Shown here in pieces: positions 1 through 8,014 of a DNA stretch of 64,000 nt (position 1 is the first letter of the stretch; the number at the start of each line of letters is the position of its first letter). The stretch spans positions 1 to 64,000 of the forward strand of contig NZ_CAWUDI010000005.1 in NCBI RefSeq assembly GCF_963920925.1, written 5' to 3'. Below the pieces are notes generated by a model that was given only the letters and a program-made list of their open reading frames with translations, did no database searches and was not told where the DNA came from. Source of the DNA: Rivularia sp963920925. GTDB taxonomy: Bacteria > Cyanobacteriota > Cyanobacteriia > Cyanobacteriales > Nostocaceae. The translations under genes and the position numbers were made by a program.

Positions 1-1
1 A

Positions 2-121
2 GCTTTTGGATTAAATGTACTTCAAGATACCAAAAGATGTCAAATGGGTTCTATAGAGGATGCAAGCGCCACCATCCTTACTTATAAACTTACTTACCGT
101 CTTAGCAAGACCGGACTTTAA
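2..121 (+). CDS. Possible 3' end of an ORF inside the nifH element (partial)
   Basis: A reading frame is open from the left edge of the window to a TAA at 119-121, giving 39 residues that end in LSKTGL. I do not recognise it. It would lie inside the element that interrupts nifH, on the strand opposite the recombinase. An open frame this short may be chance, so it is only a possible tail of a gene that starts outside the window. Confidence 0.25.
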   Translation, partial: AFGLNVLQDTKRCQMGSIEDASATILTYKLTYRLSKTGL

Positions 122-229
122 AAACGTTCTTTGTGTTTATAGAGTACAGCACAACAATTAATTAACCACTATTTTAGTATTGATAAGTTTATCAGTTAAT
201 TTTTGCTGTGAATATTGCAACAGGAGCAA

Positions 230-379
230 ATGAAAACTTTAGCGGAAGAATTACTAGAACAACTAATGCTGTTCAAACGTTTCAAACATCTTGATGATGA
301 AGCATTAAAAAAGATCATGAATAATCCAGATTCAGTAAAGGAATTGAACAAAACCAACAGCGACAACCTCGCCGCCTAA
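230..379 (+). CDS. Small 49-residue ORF convergent with the element recombinase
   Basis: The ORF starts at an ATG preceded by a good ribosome binding site (CAGGAG, five bases upstream) and ends with TAA. It encodes a charged, mostly helical-looking 49-residue peptide beginning MKTLAEELLEQL and ending NLAA. It overlaps the last 48 bases of the recombinase gene on the other strand. I do not recognise the family. Its place beside the recombinase of an excision element makes an accessory role (for example a directionality factor, as XisH and XisI are for the fdxN element) conceivable, but nothing in the sequence shows this. Confidence 0.4.
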   Translation: MKTLAEELLEQLMLFKRFKHLDDEALKKIMNNPDSVKELNKTNSDNLAA

Positions 380-1705
380 TATTGTCACTGACTTAATGAA
401 TTTTTTGTATAATTTATTTTTTACTGACTCTTTCATAGTTTTGTAGAATCTGGCATCAGAAAAAAACTGCACAAATTCTTCTCGCTGTTCTACCAAAAAA
501 GTAGTTGAGTCAATATTATTGATCTGATGCTGCTGTATCTGTAATTTAATTTTTATAATCGCCTCCTCAATCGCTGCGTTAGGAGGTAATTTTTGTAGGT
601 TTTTTAACGAGGACTTTAATTCAATAACGGACGCTGATTCTGGTTGTTTTGCTTGTTCTTGGCTGCTGATCATAAAATCTTTTAGTGCGATCGCCTTGTC
701 GGTAAGCGCTTTATCTACAGTATCAATAACGGTTATTAGATGGATAGTTTTCTTGTTCTTGCAAAAATCCGAACCATACATTCCACGCTTCTTACAGTAA
801 ACCGGCATATAGGGCTTGTTATGGGCATACATCTTACCTCCGCAGTCGCCGCAAAACATTTGACCAGATAGTAAACCTTTACCAATTTCACTGTTACCCT
901 TATAATTCCTTCCCCAGCGCCGACTATTTTCTGCTAATAGTGCAAGTATTTGCTCGTAAGTTTCATTGGTTATTAACGGTTCATGGGTGTTATATCTAAT
1001 ATCCCAATTTTCCGGATTTTTGCGATTCTTCTTCACGCCATACCTTGTATGACCTCTGAGTACCGGATTATGCAACCAATTCGTTAATCCCGTAGTAGAA
1101 AACTTGACATCGTATTCTTTTAAAAAATATTGAATTGTACCTCTAATACTGCTTTTATTGCCTAACAAATATTTGATAATCTCATGTGCGATCGCCCAAT
1201 GAGTTTTACCTACTTTATGCAAAGATAAGTCAGGCGCGTATTTTTCATCAATTCTCTTATATCCAAAGGGTACGTGTGGAGAAGCTTTACCTTGTTCGCG
1301 AAGGTGATTGTATCCGTGCTTAACTCGGTTTTGAAGTAAATCTAGTTCAAATTCTGCTAATGCACCCATCTGGTTAAGCGAAAATTTAGCAAACGGATTT
1401 TGTAAATCATCAACGGGTGAATCCAGAATTATCAGCTTGATGCCCATTTCATTGAATAATGCGATCGCCTTATTAATTGTGACAATCGCCCTTGCTAATC
1501 GGTCAATTCGGGTAATAACTATCTCTGAAATATCGCCATTGCGACAAGCTTCTAAAAGTTTGTTAAATTCTGTGCGGTTATCGGATCTCCCAGACTTAAC
1601 ATCTGAGAAAATCATAGCAACACCTGCTTTTTTGATTCTCTCAGTTTGCTGAATCAACGCCTCCTCTTGTTCCCCTGTGGACACCCGAACATAGCCAACA
1701 CGCAT
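332..1705 (-). CDS. XisF-like serine site-specific recombinase of a nifH-interrupting element
   Basis: A large serine recombinase expected to cut and rejoin the two ends of the element that splits nifH. The N-terminal resolvase domain begins MRVGYVRVST, with the nucleophilic serine in the VRVST motif, and continues through the conserved ITRIDRLAR segment. The middle holds a recombinase domain (around HVPFGYKRID and the TRYGVKKNRKNPENW stretch). A zinc-ribbon follows with paired cysteines (CGDCGG, then YCKKRG and a later C), and then a coiled-coil-like tail. The length of about 457 residues is in the range of XisF of the Anabaena fdxN element (about 514). A GTG at 1714 is possible, but the ATG at 1705 matches the family start and has a GAGAG upstream. 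The gene begins about 70 bp inside the nifH break and reads in the same direction as nifH. Confidence 0.88.
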   Translation of the reverse strand: MRVGYVRVSTGEQEEALIQQTERIKKAGVAMIFSDVKSGRSDNRTEFNKLLEACRNGDISEIVITRIDRLARAIVTINKAIALFNEMGIKLIILDSPVDDLQNPFAKFSLNQMGALAEFELDLLQNRVKHGYNHLREQGKASPHVPFGYKRIDEKYAPDLSLHKVGKTHWAIAHEIIKYLLGNKSSIRGTIQYFLKEYDVKFSTTGLTNWLHNPVLRGHTRYGVKKNRKNPENWDIRYNTHEPLITNETYEQILALLAENSRRWGRNYKGNSEIGKGLLSGQMFCGDCGGKMYAHNKPYMPVYCKKRGMYGSDFCKNKKTIHLITVIDTVDKALTDKAIALKDFMISSQEQAKQPESASVIELKSSLKNLQKLPPNAAIEEAIIKIKLQIQQHQINNIDSTTFLVEQREEFVQFFSDARFYKTMKESVKNKLYKKFIKSVTILGGEVVAVGFVQFLY

Positions 1706-2555
1706 ACGCCACACTCTCTGAAATCAAGTCTAGGGCTAGCATACCATAAATATATAGCGTTGTTCGTTCTTTCGGTGTAGGAATGGTGAGATTTTTGTTG
1801 TTGATGATTTTGTCAGCTAAGGTAGCGTATTCTTTAGCTTGCTTGCTGTCAGGAGCGTACTCGTTAACAGTCATACGACGCAATTCAGCGTGCTGTACAA
1901 TGTTGTCGCGAGGTACGAAGTGAATCATTTGGGTGTTCAAACGTGCAGCCAAAGTTTCGATCAAGTCGGTTTCTCTATCAACGTTACGGCTGTTACAAAT
2001 CAAGCCGCCCAAACGTACACCACCACTGTGGGCATACTTGAGAACACCACGAGCGATGTTGTTGGCTGCATACATCGCCATCATTTCACCAGAGGTAACG
2101 ATGTAGATTTCTTGTGCTTTTCCTTCGCGGATAGGCATAGCGAATCCACCACATACAACGTCACCAAGTACGTCATAAGATACGAAATCTAAATCCTGGT
2201 AAGCGCCATTTTCTTCCAAGAAGTTAATGGAGGTAATAATACCACGACCTGCACAACCTACACCAGGCTCAGGACCACCGGATTCTACGCAGCGAACGCC
2301 GCGAAATCCTTCGAGCATTACTTCTTCAAGTTCTAAATCTTCTACTGCACCGCGCTCAGCAGCCAAGCTAAGTACGGTTGTTTGTGCTTTGGAGTGGAGC
2401 ATCAAACGAGTGGAATCAGCTTTTGGATCGCAACCTACGATCATAATTCTTTTACCCATCTCAGCCATTGCTGCAAGAGTATTCTGAGATGTGGTGGACT
2501 TACCGATACCACCTTTTCCGTAAAAGGCTATCTGTCTGATATTTTCGTCAGTCAT
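1641..2555 (-). pseudogene. nifH: nifH, nitrogenase iron protein, 5' part, interrupted by an excision element
   Basis: Dinitrogenase reductase, the ATP-dependent electron donor to the MoFe protein. Residues 1 to about 261 are typical cyanobacterial NifH: the P-loop GKGGIGKS at 13-20 and the two [4Fe-4S] ligands C101 (GVGCAGRG) and C135 (DVVCGG). After INNKNLTIPTP the family normally continues with an acidic helix and 30 or more residues ending the protein. Here it switches at codon 262 to 43 unrelated residues read from the adjoining element. The break at about 1772 is therefore an insertion junction, not a frameshift. The missing 3' end should lie on the other side of the element, left of this window. 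In vegetative cells this copy would be non-functional, and excision in heterocysts would rejoin it. Last gene of the nifB-fdxN-nifS-nifU-nifH operon seen here. Confidence 0.93.
1765..1785. other. nifH/element junction (recombination site, right end)
   Basis: NifH homology on the minus strand ends at the codons for T-I-P-T-P (P261 at 1773-1775), and the following bases have no NifH counterpart. The crossover core must be a short sequence in or next to this stretch that is repeated at the other end of the element. The exact core cannot be defined without the far end. Confidence 0.6.
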
Positions 2556-2612
2556 TTATTTTCTCCTGCGATTAATTGGTTTATTGAGTGGGTGCAGTGG
2601 TTGTTGCTAATT

Positions 2613-2635
2613 GTCACTCCTGTGAGGAGGGTGAC
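2613..2635 (-). promoter_or_regulatory. Stem-loop in the nifU-nifH spacer
   Basis: On the minus strand GTCAC-CCTCCT faces AGGA-GTGAC across a tiny loop, giving a compact hairpin about 60 bases upstream of the nifH ATG. A stem-loop in the nifH leader is known in Anabaena-type operons, where it protects a processed, abundant nifH transcript. That role is inferred here from position. Confidence 0.55.
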
Positions 2636-2642
2636 TTGCTTA

Positions 2643-2670
2643 TAGAACGTCGCGGGTGGCGCACGCTCTA
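2643..2670 (-). promoter_or_regulatory. Second stem-loop in the nifU-nifH spacer
   Basis: TAGAGCGTGCGC pairs with GCGACGTTCTA (one G-T pair and one bulge) around the loop CACCC. It sits just upstream of the first nifH leader hairpin on the transcribed strand. It may be a processing or stability element, or a dispersed repeat that has landed here. Confidence 0.45.
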
Positions 2671-2710
2671 CAACTATTTGCTGTAGATTCATGTTTTAGT
2701 TGTTGCTTGT

Positions 2711-2743
2711 TAGTTATTAGTTATTAGTTATTAGTTATTAGTA
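2711..2743. repeat. Short tandem repeat, TTAGTTA heptamer
   Basis: Four to five direct copies of a seven-base unit (TTAGTTA register) lie between nifU and nifH. Short tandemly repeated sequences of seven-base units are typical of intergenic DNA in Nostocales. Confidence 0.8.
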
Positions 2744-2769
2744 GATATTTATCGATTTTCTACTATCTG

Positions 2770-3669
2770 TTAACTGCTTACTGATTCAACTGTAATGTTA
2801 TCGCTGATACGTTCTTTTAATTTAGCTTCGATGGCATTTTTGAGAGTTGCCAAGCTGCTAGAACAGGAACCGCAAGCGCCTTGAAGTGTTACTTTTACGG
2901 TATCGCCTTCTACGTCGTAAAGTTCTACATCTCCCCCATCGGCGATCAAAATGGGTCTTATTTCTTCGTCCAATACTTTTTGTATAAGTGCTATTTTTTG
3001 CACTGGTGTTAGCGGTTTTTCGCTAATCTTGCCGTTTGTATTACCGTTGCTGGATGTTTCCTGAGCGGTAAAATGAGAATTTCTTTGGTTTTCGATAATT
3101 ATGTCATCAATGGTTGCCAAACAAGTTCCACATCCGCCACCAGCTTTAATGAAGTTCGTAACTTCTTCTGCGGTTGTAAGCTTGTTTTCTTTTACAATAC
3201 GTTTTATTTTAGGCTCGGTGATGCCGAAGCAGGTACAGATGATAGCTCCTTCGTCATCTTCATCATGAGCCGCAATCGGAATACCTTTATAGTTAGAGAT
3301 TGCCGCTTCTAAGGCTTCTTGCCCCATTACCGAGCAGTGCATCTTTTCTTGAGGTAGTCCGCCTAAAAATTCTGCAATGTCTTTGTTAGAAATATTCAGG
3401 GCTTCATCTACAGTCTTGCCCTTTACTAATTCTACCAGAGCTTCCGAAGATGCGATCGCACTTGTGCAACCAAATGTTTGAAATCGAGCATCAAGGATTT
3501 TGTTTGTATCTTCGTCTACCTTGAGATGCAATCGCAAAGCGTCGCCACAAGCAATACTACCGACTTCTCCGACAGCAAGTTTAACTCCTGCTTCGCCTGT
3601 ATCTTCTAGAACACCCTGATTTTTTGGATTGTAAAAGAATTCTAATACTTTATCTGTGTAGTCCCACAT
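2770..3669 (-). CDS. nifU: NifU, Fe-S cluster scaffold for nitrogenase
   Basis: A modular scaffold that assembles [2Fe-2S] and [4Fe-4S] clusters from NifS-derived sulfur and passes them to NifH and NifB. The 299-residue length is normal for full NifU. The N-terminal IscU-like domain has cysteines C41, C68 and C112. A central ferredoxin-like domain with a permanent [2Fe-2S] centre has C145, C147, C180 and C183. A linker of about 30 residues leads to a C-terminal Nfu domain with the C266-GS-C269 pair. It lies 119 bp downstream of nifS and about 215 bp upstream of nifH, all on one strand. Confidence 0.96.
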   Translation of the reverse strand: MWDYTDKVLEFFYNPKNQGVLEDTGEAGVKLAVGEVGSIACGDALRLHLKVDEDTNKILDARFQTFGCTSAIASSEALVELVKGKTVDEALNISNKDIAEFLGGLPQEKMHCSVMGQEALEAAISNYKGIPIAAHDEDDEGAIICTCFGITEPKIKRIVKENKLTTAEEVTNFIKAGGGCGTCLATIDDIIIENQRNSHFTAQETSSNGNTNGKISEKPLTPVQKIALIQKVLDEEIRPILIADGGDVELYDVEGDTVKVTLQGACGSCSSSLATLKNAIEAKLKERISDNITVESVSS

Positions 3670-3788
3670 AGCTGTATTTTCGCTCCGGAGTAGTGAATTA
3701 TGAATAATAAATCGTGAGGAGGTGGGAGTTTTAGGGAGAGTAGGATCAATTCTTTAACTCCTCACTCTTAACTCCTAAAACAAAACTT

Positions 3789-4997
3789 TTAATGTTGAGC
3801 CAATGCTTGTTCTTGATCTTTGAGCCAAGCCGCATCATCGTTTTTGAAGGGTGATAGCTCGCGCAGACGGCTTACGATGGAGGGTAATACTTCTAAGACT
3901 GCATCAATATCAGCATCTGTATTGTAACGAGAAAGGCTAAAGCGAATAGAACCGTGCAAAATTGTGTAGGGTATTCCCATCGATCTTAAGATGTGAGAGG
4001 GTTCTAAAGAACCGGAACTACAAGCAGAACCGCTTGAGGCACAAATCCCGTGCTGATTTAGTAATAGTAAGATTGCTTCGCCTTCGATATACTTAAAACC
4101 AATGTTGGAAGTGTTAGGTAATCTCTGCGTTCCGCCACCATTGATTTGACATTCACCAATTGACTCTATTATAGCATTTTCTAGGCGATCGCGTAAACTT
4201 TTTTGTCTTTTTCCGGCTGATTCTAAATGTAACAGTTCGAGTTCGGCAGCTTTACCTAAAGCTACGATTCCGGGTACGTTTTCGGTTCCCGCACGTCTGC
4301 CGCGCTCTTGCCCTCCGCCAATTACCAAAGGACGGAATCTGACTCCCTTTCGCACGTATAGTGCGCCAATTCCTTTGGGTGAATGCATTTTATGACCGGA
4401 AAGCGTGAGCATATCAATCGTGCTGTCTTTCATATTAACGGGAATTTTCCCTACAGCCTGGACTCCATCAACATGAAAGAGTGCGCCATATTTTTTAGCT
4501 CGCTTGCCAACTTCTTCTACCGGGAATATCACGCCGGTTTCGTTATTAGCATACATAACGCTTACCAAAACGGTATCATCAGTCAGCGCTTCTTCTAATT
4601 CATTTAAATCTAGCTGTCCCTGACGATTCACCGAAAGATAAGTGACTCTATAACCTTGCTTTTGCAGTAGTTTGCAAAGGTTAAGTACTGCGGGATGTTC
4701 TACCTGGGTTGTAATAATGTGTCGCTTATCAGGCTGTGCTTGGAGTGCAGCCCGGATAGCAGCGTTATCTCCTTCTGTTCCACCACTATTAAAGACAATT
4801 TCAGAGGGTTCTGCACCAAGCAAAGCTGCAACATTTTCTCTAGCTTGCTTTACTGCTCTACCGACTCCTCCTCCAAAGGTGTGCATACTCGAAGGATTGC
4901 CGTAATTTTCGCTTAAGTAGGGCAACATTGCCTCTACAACTTGCGGATCTACTTTAGTAGTAGCGTTATTATCTAAGTAAATACAGTCTTTTTGCAT
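3789..4997 (-). CDS. nifS: NifS, cysteine desulfurase
   Basis: A PLP-dependent enzyme that takes sulfur from cysteine (leaving alanine) and delivers it as persulfide to NifU. Length 402. The PLP lysine is K203 in LSGHKMHSPKG, the cofactor-binding region around TQVEHPAV is present, and the catalytic cysteine C326 lies in the mobile loop ASSGSACSSG. The N-terminal YLDNNATTKVDP is the classical class V aminotransferase start. The gene sits between fdxN and nifU in the usual cyanobacterial order. Confidence 0.97.
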   Translation of the reverse strand: MQKDCIYLDNNATTKVDPQVVEAMLPYLSENYGNPSSMHTFGGGVGRAVKQARENVAALLGAEPSEIVFNSGGTEGDNAAIRAALQAQPDKRHIITTQVEHPAVLNLCKLLQKQGYRVTYLSVNRQGQLDLNELEEALTDDTVLVSVMYANNETGVIFPVEEVGKRAKKYGALFHVDGVQAVGKIPVNMKDSTIDMLTLSGHKMHSPKGIGALYVRKGVRFRPLVIGGGQERGRRAGTENVPGIVALGKAAELELLHLESAGKRQKSLRDRLENAIIESIGECQINGGGTQRLPNTSNIGFKYIEGEAILLLLNQHGICASSGSACSSGSLEPSHILRSMGIPYTILHGSIRFSLSRYNTDADIDAVLEVLPSIVSRLRELSPFKNDDAAWLKDQEQALAQH

Positions 4998-5152
4998 AAT
5001 TTTAATATCTCTAAGAATACTTCAGAATAAACGGTGTTTTTTTTACTGTTTTATTAATAAGGGTAGAGGGGATAGAAGAAGGAGAAATAATTATTAATTT
5101 CTAACCTTTGATATGCAGACCTCTAACCTTTGACCTGACTCACCGCTCACTG

Positions 5153-5482
5153 TTAACTGTTAACTGTTTTATGTTCGGAGTATTTCTGGGAATAAGTCTT
5201 AAACCAGTTTTCCCAGTAATCAGTTTTATTAGTAACTTGTGATATTACATTTTTGTAATTTTTAAACCAGTTTTCCCAGTAATCGGATGTTATTTCTACG
5301 CAACCGTCAAATGTGGGGCAACCCGCTTTACATTGAGGTACTGAATAAATACTATCAACGCAGTTTGTACAAAGTTCGGGGTCAATCCACGGGCGATCGC
5401 CAACTATTTTAATTGCGTTGCTGGGACATATGGTTTTACACAAATCACAGGAAATACATTTGTTAGTAATTGTATAAGCCAT
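5153..5482 (-). CDS. fdxN: FdxN, nif-associated 2[4Fe-4S] ferredoxin
   Basis: A small bacterial-type ferredoxin of 109 residues. Two cluster motifs are visible: CISCDLCKTICP near residues 9-20 and CTNCVDSIYSVPQCKAGCP near 39-57. The C-terminal tail carries the motif DYWENWFK twice, as other cyanobacterial FdxN proteins do. It is thought to supply electrons for NifB or nitrogenase maturation. In some Anabaena strains this gene is interrupted by an excised element; here it is intact. It lies between nifB and nifS. Confidence 0.93.
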   Translation of the reverse strand: MAYTITNKCISCDLCKTICPSNAIKIVGDRPWIDPELCTNCVDSIYSVPQCKAGCPTFDGCVEITSDYWENWFKNYKNVISQVTNKTDYWENWFKTYSQKYSEHKTVNS

Positions 5483-5545
5483 TTTTTTCAGCTTTATTAA
5501 TGTAATTGAATTGAGGTAATGGCATTGGGTAATGAATGATTTTGG

Positions 5546-5587
5546 ATTTAAGATTTTGGATTGAATCCAAAATCCAAAATCTTAAAT
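5546..5587. terminator. Long inverted repeat between nifB and fdxN
   Basis: Perfect 15-base arms (ATTTAAGATTTTGGA and its complement) surround a 12-base loop and end three bases from the nifB stop codon. The arms are A+T rich and there is no clean T-run, so this is more likely an RNA stability or processing hairpin, or a repeat relic, than a strong terminator: the operon should continue into fdxN. Confidence 0.5.
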
Positions 5588-5589
5588 TA

Positions 5590-7083
5590 TTAATTATCAG
5601 AAGAATTATTAATTGCTTCTTTTTTGTAAAACTCTAAAGCAACTTTATCAATTACGTCGTAAGCTTCAACAGCCTTTATTCCTGCTTTTTGAAGTTCTTC
5701 TTTGGGACAATCCCCAATTTTGGAAACCAATACTGCTCGACAATCAGCAAGTGTTTTAATGATATTTTCTAAAGTCGCTTCCTCACCGTATCCATCCTGA
5801 CAGAAGTGGTCAACTTTGCGATGGCCGATGAATTCTGCTTTTCTACCATCAACTTCGTAAATTTGAAACTCTTTAGCGTGTCCAAAGTGTTGGTTAACTA
5901 TACCACCACCTTTGGTTGCTACTGCTAGCAACATTTTTTCGCCAGTAAGTTCTAAATCGAAGGTTTCAAGTCCTTTTTTGGCTGCTTCGAGTTCTTGTAT
6001 ATTTTTCTCGATGCCTTGATGAACTTCTTGACGCTGCTCCAGATTATATTCTGGAGTCATTTCCATGAATTTTTCTTTGCTAAATTCTTGGCTGCGGTCT
6101 TCTCCTAATAATCCTACTGCGTCTGCACGACACTGGCGACAATGACGCATCATTTTCATGTTACCAGAACATTTGTCTTGTACTTCTTTTAATTCTTTGG
6201 AAGTAGGACCGCGTTGTCCGGTCAAACCAAAGTGAGTACCGTGTTCTGGAGCGCTAATCAAGGGCATAATATTGTGAATAAATGCGCCTCGTTCGCGTAC
6301 AGCTTTGTTTACTTCGGGAAGATGATGGTCGTTAACTCCTGGAATCAATACAGAGTTAATTTTACAGAGAATATCTGCTTCGCGAAGGAGTTCTAAACCT
6401 TCCATCTGTCTTTCGTGCAGAATTCTTGCTCCTTCAACTCCTCTGTAACGCTTGCGCTTGTAGTGAACCCAAGGATAAATCTTTGCTCCGATTTCAGGGT
6501 CAACCATGTTTATTGTAATAGTCACATGGTCAACGTTTAATTCCTTGATCCGATCTACATAGTCCGGTAGCATCAAACCGTTGGTTGATAGACACAATTT
6601 AATGTCTGGTGCTTGAGCATGAATCTGCTCAAACGTGCTAAAAGTCTTATCCGGATTTGCTAAGGGGTCCCCAGGACCTGCGATTCCTAACACTGTCATT
6701 TGAGGAATCTTACCTGCAACTACCAGAACTTTTTGTGCTGCTTCTTCTGGTGAGAGTAATTCGCTAACTACTCCGGGACGACTTTCGTTAGCACAGTCGT
6801 ACTTCCGGTTGCAGTAATTACACTGAATGTTGCAGGCAGGAGCTACTGCTACATGCATGCGAGCGTAGTGGTGGTGCGCCTCTTCGCTATAACAAGGGTG
6901 CTTTGCAATCCGCTCTTTTGTTCTCTGATCGATTTCGATGCTGGGGCTGCTATTATCGTCGCAGCCAGTTCCACAACCACCTTTTTTCGCTTTCGCTGGT
7001 GTAGCTGTAGATTCGCTTTCGGAAGGGGTGAAGATTCCTGTTGGTGTAGACGGTGATGTCATGAAGGTTTCGCGTTCAGTCAC
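5590..7083 (-). CDS. nifB: NifB, FeMo-cofactor biosynthesis radical SAM protein
   Basis: A radical SAM enzyme that fuses two [4Fe-4S] clusters with an interstitial carbon to make NifB-co, the precursor of FeMo-co. The SAM-cluster motif is C84-NIQ-C88-NY-C91 followed by NRKYDC. Further conserved stretches include GIAGPGDPLANP and the cysteine-containing MMRHCRQCRADAVG. The C-terminal part (from about residue 385, MLLAVATKGGGIVNQHFGHAKEF) is a NifX/NafY-like cofactor-binding domain. Length 497 is normal. It is the first gene of the operon, so the main nif promoter should lie upstream, at higher coordinates. Confidence 0.97.
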   Translation of the reverse strand: MTERETFMTSPSTPTGIFTPSESESTATPAKAKKGGCGTGCDDNSSPSIEIDQRTKERIAKHPCYSEEAHHHYARMHVAVAPACNIQCNYCNRKYDCANESRPGVVSELLSPEEAAQKVLVVAGKIPQMTVLGIAGPGDPLANPDKTFSTFEQIHAQAPDIKLCLSTNGLMLPDYVDRIKELNVDHVTITINMVDPEIGAKIYPWVHYKRKRYRGVEGARILHERQMEGLELLREADILCKINSVLIPGVNDHHLPEVNKAVRERGAFIHNIMPLISAPEHGTHFGLTGQRGPTSKELKEVQDKCSGNMKMMRHCRQCRADAVGLLGEDRSQEFSKEKFMEMTPEYNLEQRQEVHQGIEKNIQELEAAKKGLETFDLELTGEKMLLAVATKGGGIVNQHFGHAKEFQIYEVDGRKAEFIGHRKVDHFCQDGYGEEATLENIIKTLADCRAVLVSKIGDCPKEELQKAGIKAVEAYDVIDKVALEFYKKEAINNSSDN

Positions 7084-7440
7084 TGGACAAATTGCCTAGT
7101 GGGAGATGCCATCGCTACTGCTTGAACCCAGGAATCGAAGTAACGGCGGGTTTGAGCTTTACCCGAAAAACTCGCTATCGTTTTGGAGCGTGAGTTAATC
7201 GAGGGGTAAAATCCCGGTTTCTCGGCTGGTGTGTGTCAACGCTTGAGATAACTGGAATTACCTTTTTCGAGCTACTAACCGCCGCGACTTCTATTTACAG
7301 GGCATGGTGCTATCTCATCATCCCTCCACTCACCAACCGTGTCGAATGTGTGTTTGACTCGCTTGGTGTTTGGCGATGTCTAAGTTATATCAGGCGCTTT
7401 TTCGTTCGGTTAAAAATCTCGTCGCCTTGGATTTATTAAG
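7084..7440 (-). promoter_or_regulatory. nifB upstream region / probable nif operon leader
   Basis: No convincing coding sequence precedes nifB. The DNA is more G+C rich than neighbouring spacers and rich in complementary segments, unlike the A+T-rich DNA beyond about 7440. In heterocystous cyanobacteria the main nif promoter lies a few hundred bases upstream of nifB and yields a long leader. This stretch fits that position, but I could not identify a convincing NtcA or CnfR site. Confidence 0.45.
7158..7210 (-). other. Nested stem-loop in the nifB leader
   Basis: On the minus strand TTTACCC pairs with GGGTAAA as an outer stem, and inside it AACTC-(AC)-GCT pairs with AGC-GAGTT around the loop CCAAAACGAT. 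The two stacked helices lie about 75-130 bases upstream of the nifB start. The pairing is visible; a regulatory function is inference. Confidence 0.4.
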
Positions 7441-8014
7441 TTGATTAATTTTGTACTCAAATCTTAGAACCCTTGCTCTCAAAGAGTTATGAAGTTTTAA
7501 TTTTTTTTTTCGGGTAGGGGTACTGGTATTATTCCACTGGGGTTCTGGTATTAATGTAACGAGGTACTAGTACTGCTGCACTCGGTTCAAAACAAATACT
7601 AGCAAGAGTTTCAGCTATTTTCAGCATTCGTACCATCATCCACTTTACTGTACTCGAAACCGCTTTAATTACTTTTTGAAACGCTTCTACATATATAGAA
7701 TTAAAAGTTGGAAATTCGGCTGATGAACGCAAAACTCAATTCTGTAACTAACATATCACTTTTTTTTGAACAGAAAACGCAAATACTATTTTCTTAACTT
7801 TTGCTTCATAAAGTCATCTGAATTGCCCCAGAAGTAGACTACACAAGAGATAAAGCCGAATCCCTTTTTTGCAGTTAGTGAGAATTATTTGCTATAAGTT
7901 GGGATTTCTTCTTATATTCTCATAGTTTGCTTGTTATTGCAATCGCTGTTCGGGAAGAAAAAATGTCAAACTAAATTTAGAGAAATATAGCTCACTCAGG
8001 GTGGTGGAACAATT
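7441..8014. other. Non-coding spacer, nothing firmly recognised
   Basis: An A+T-rich gap between the nif leader and the oxidoreductase gene. A stretch near 7512-7575 repeats the words GGTACTGGTATT, GGTTCTGGTATT and GGTACTAGTACT. A 67-codon minus-strand frame here lacks family resemblance and is not annotated. Confidence 0.4.

Noticed and set aside
1839..2487. Plus-strand frames across nifH
   Set aside because: They are antisense shadows of a strongly conserved gene and have no family resemblance.
1641..2555. nifH as a frameshifted or degenerate pseudogene
   Set aside because: The first 261 codons are perfect and the loss is abrupt, next to a recombinase; interruption by an element explains it better.
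5153..5482. Repeated DYWENWFK in FdxN as a duplication event specific to this strain
   Set aside because: The doubled motif is present in other cyanobacterial FdxN proteins.
7233..7439. 68-codon frame upstream of nifB
   Set aside because: It lies in a foldable leader, antisense to nifB transcription, without recognisable domains or a good ribosome site.
7529..7732. 67-codon minus-strand frame
   Set aside because: Low-complexity composition and no family similarity.
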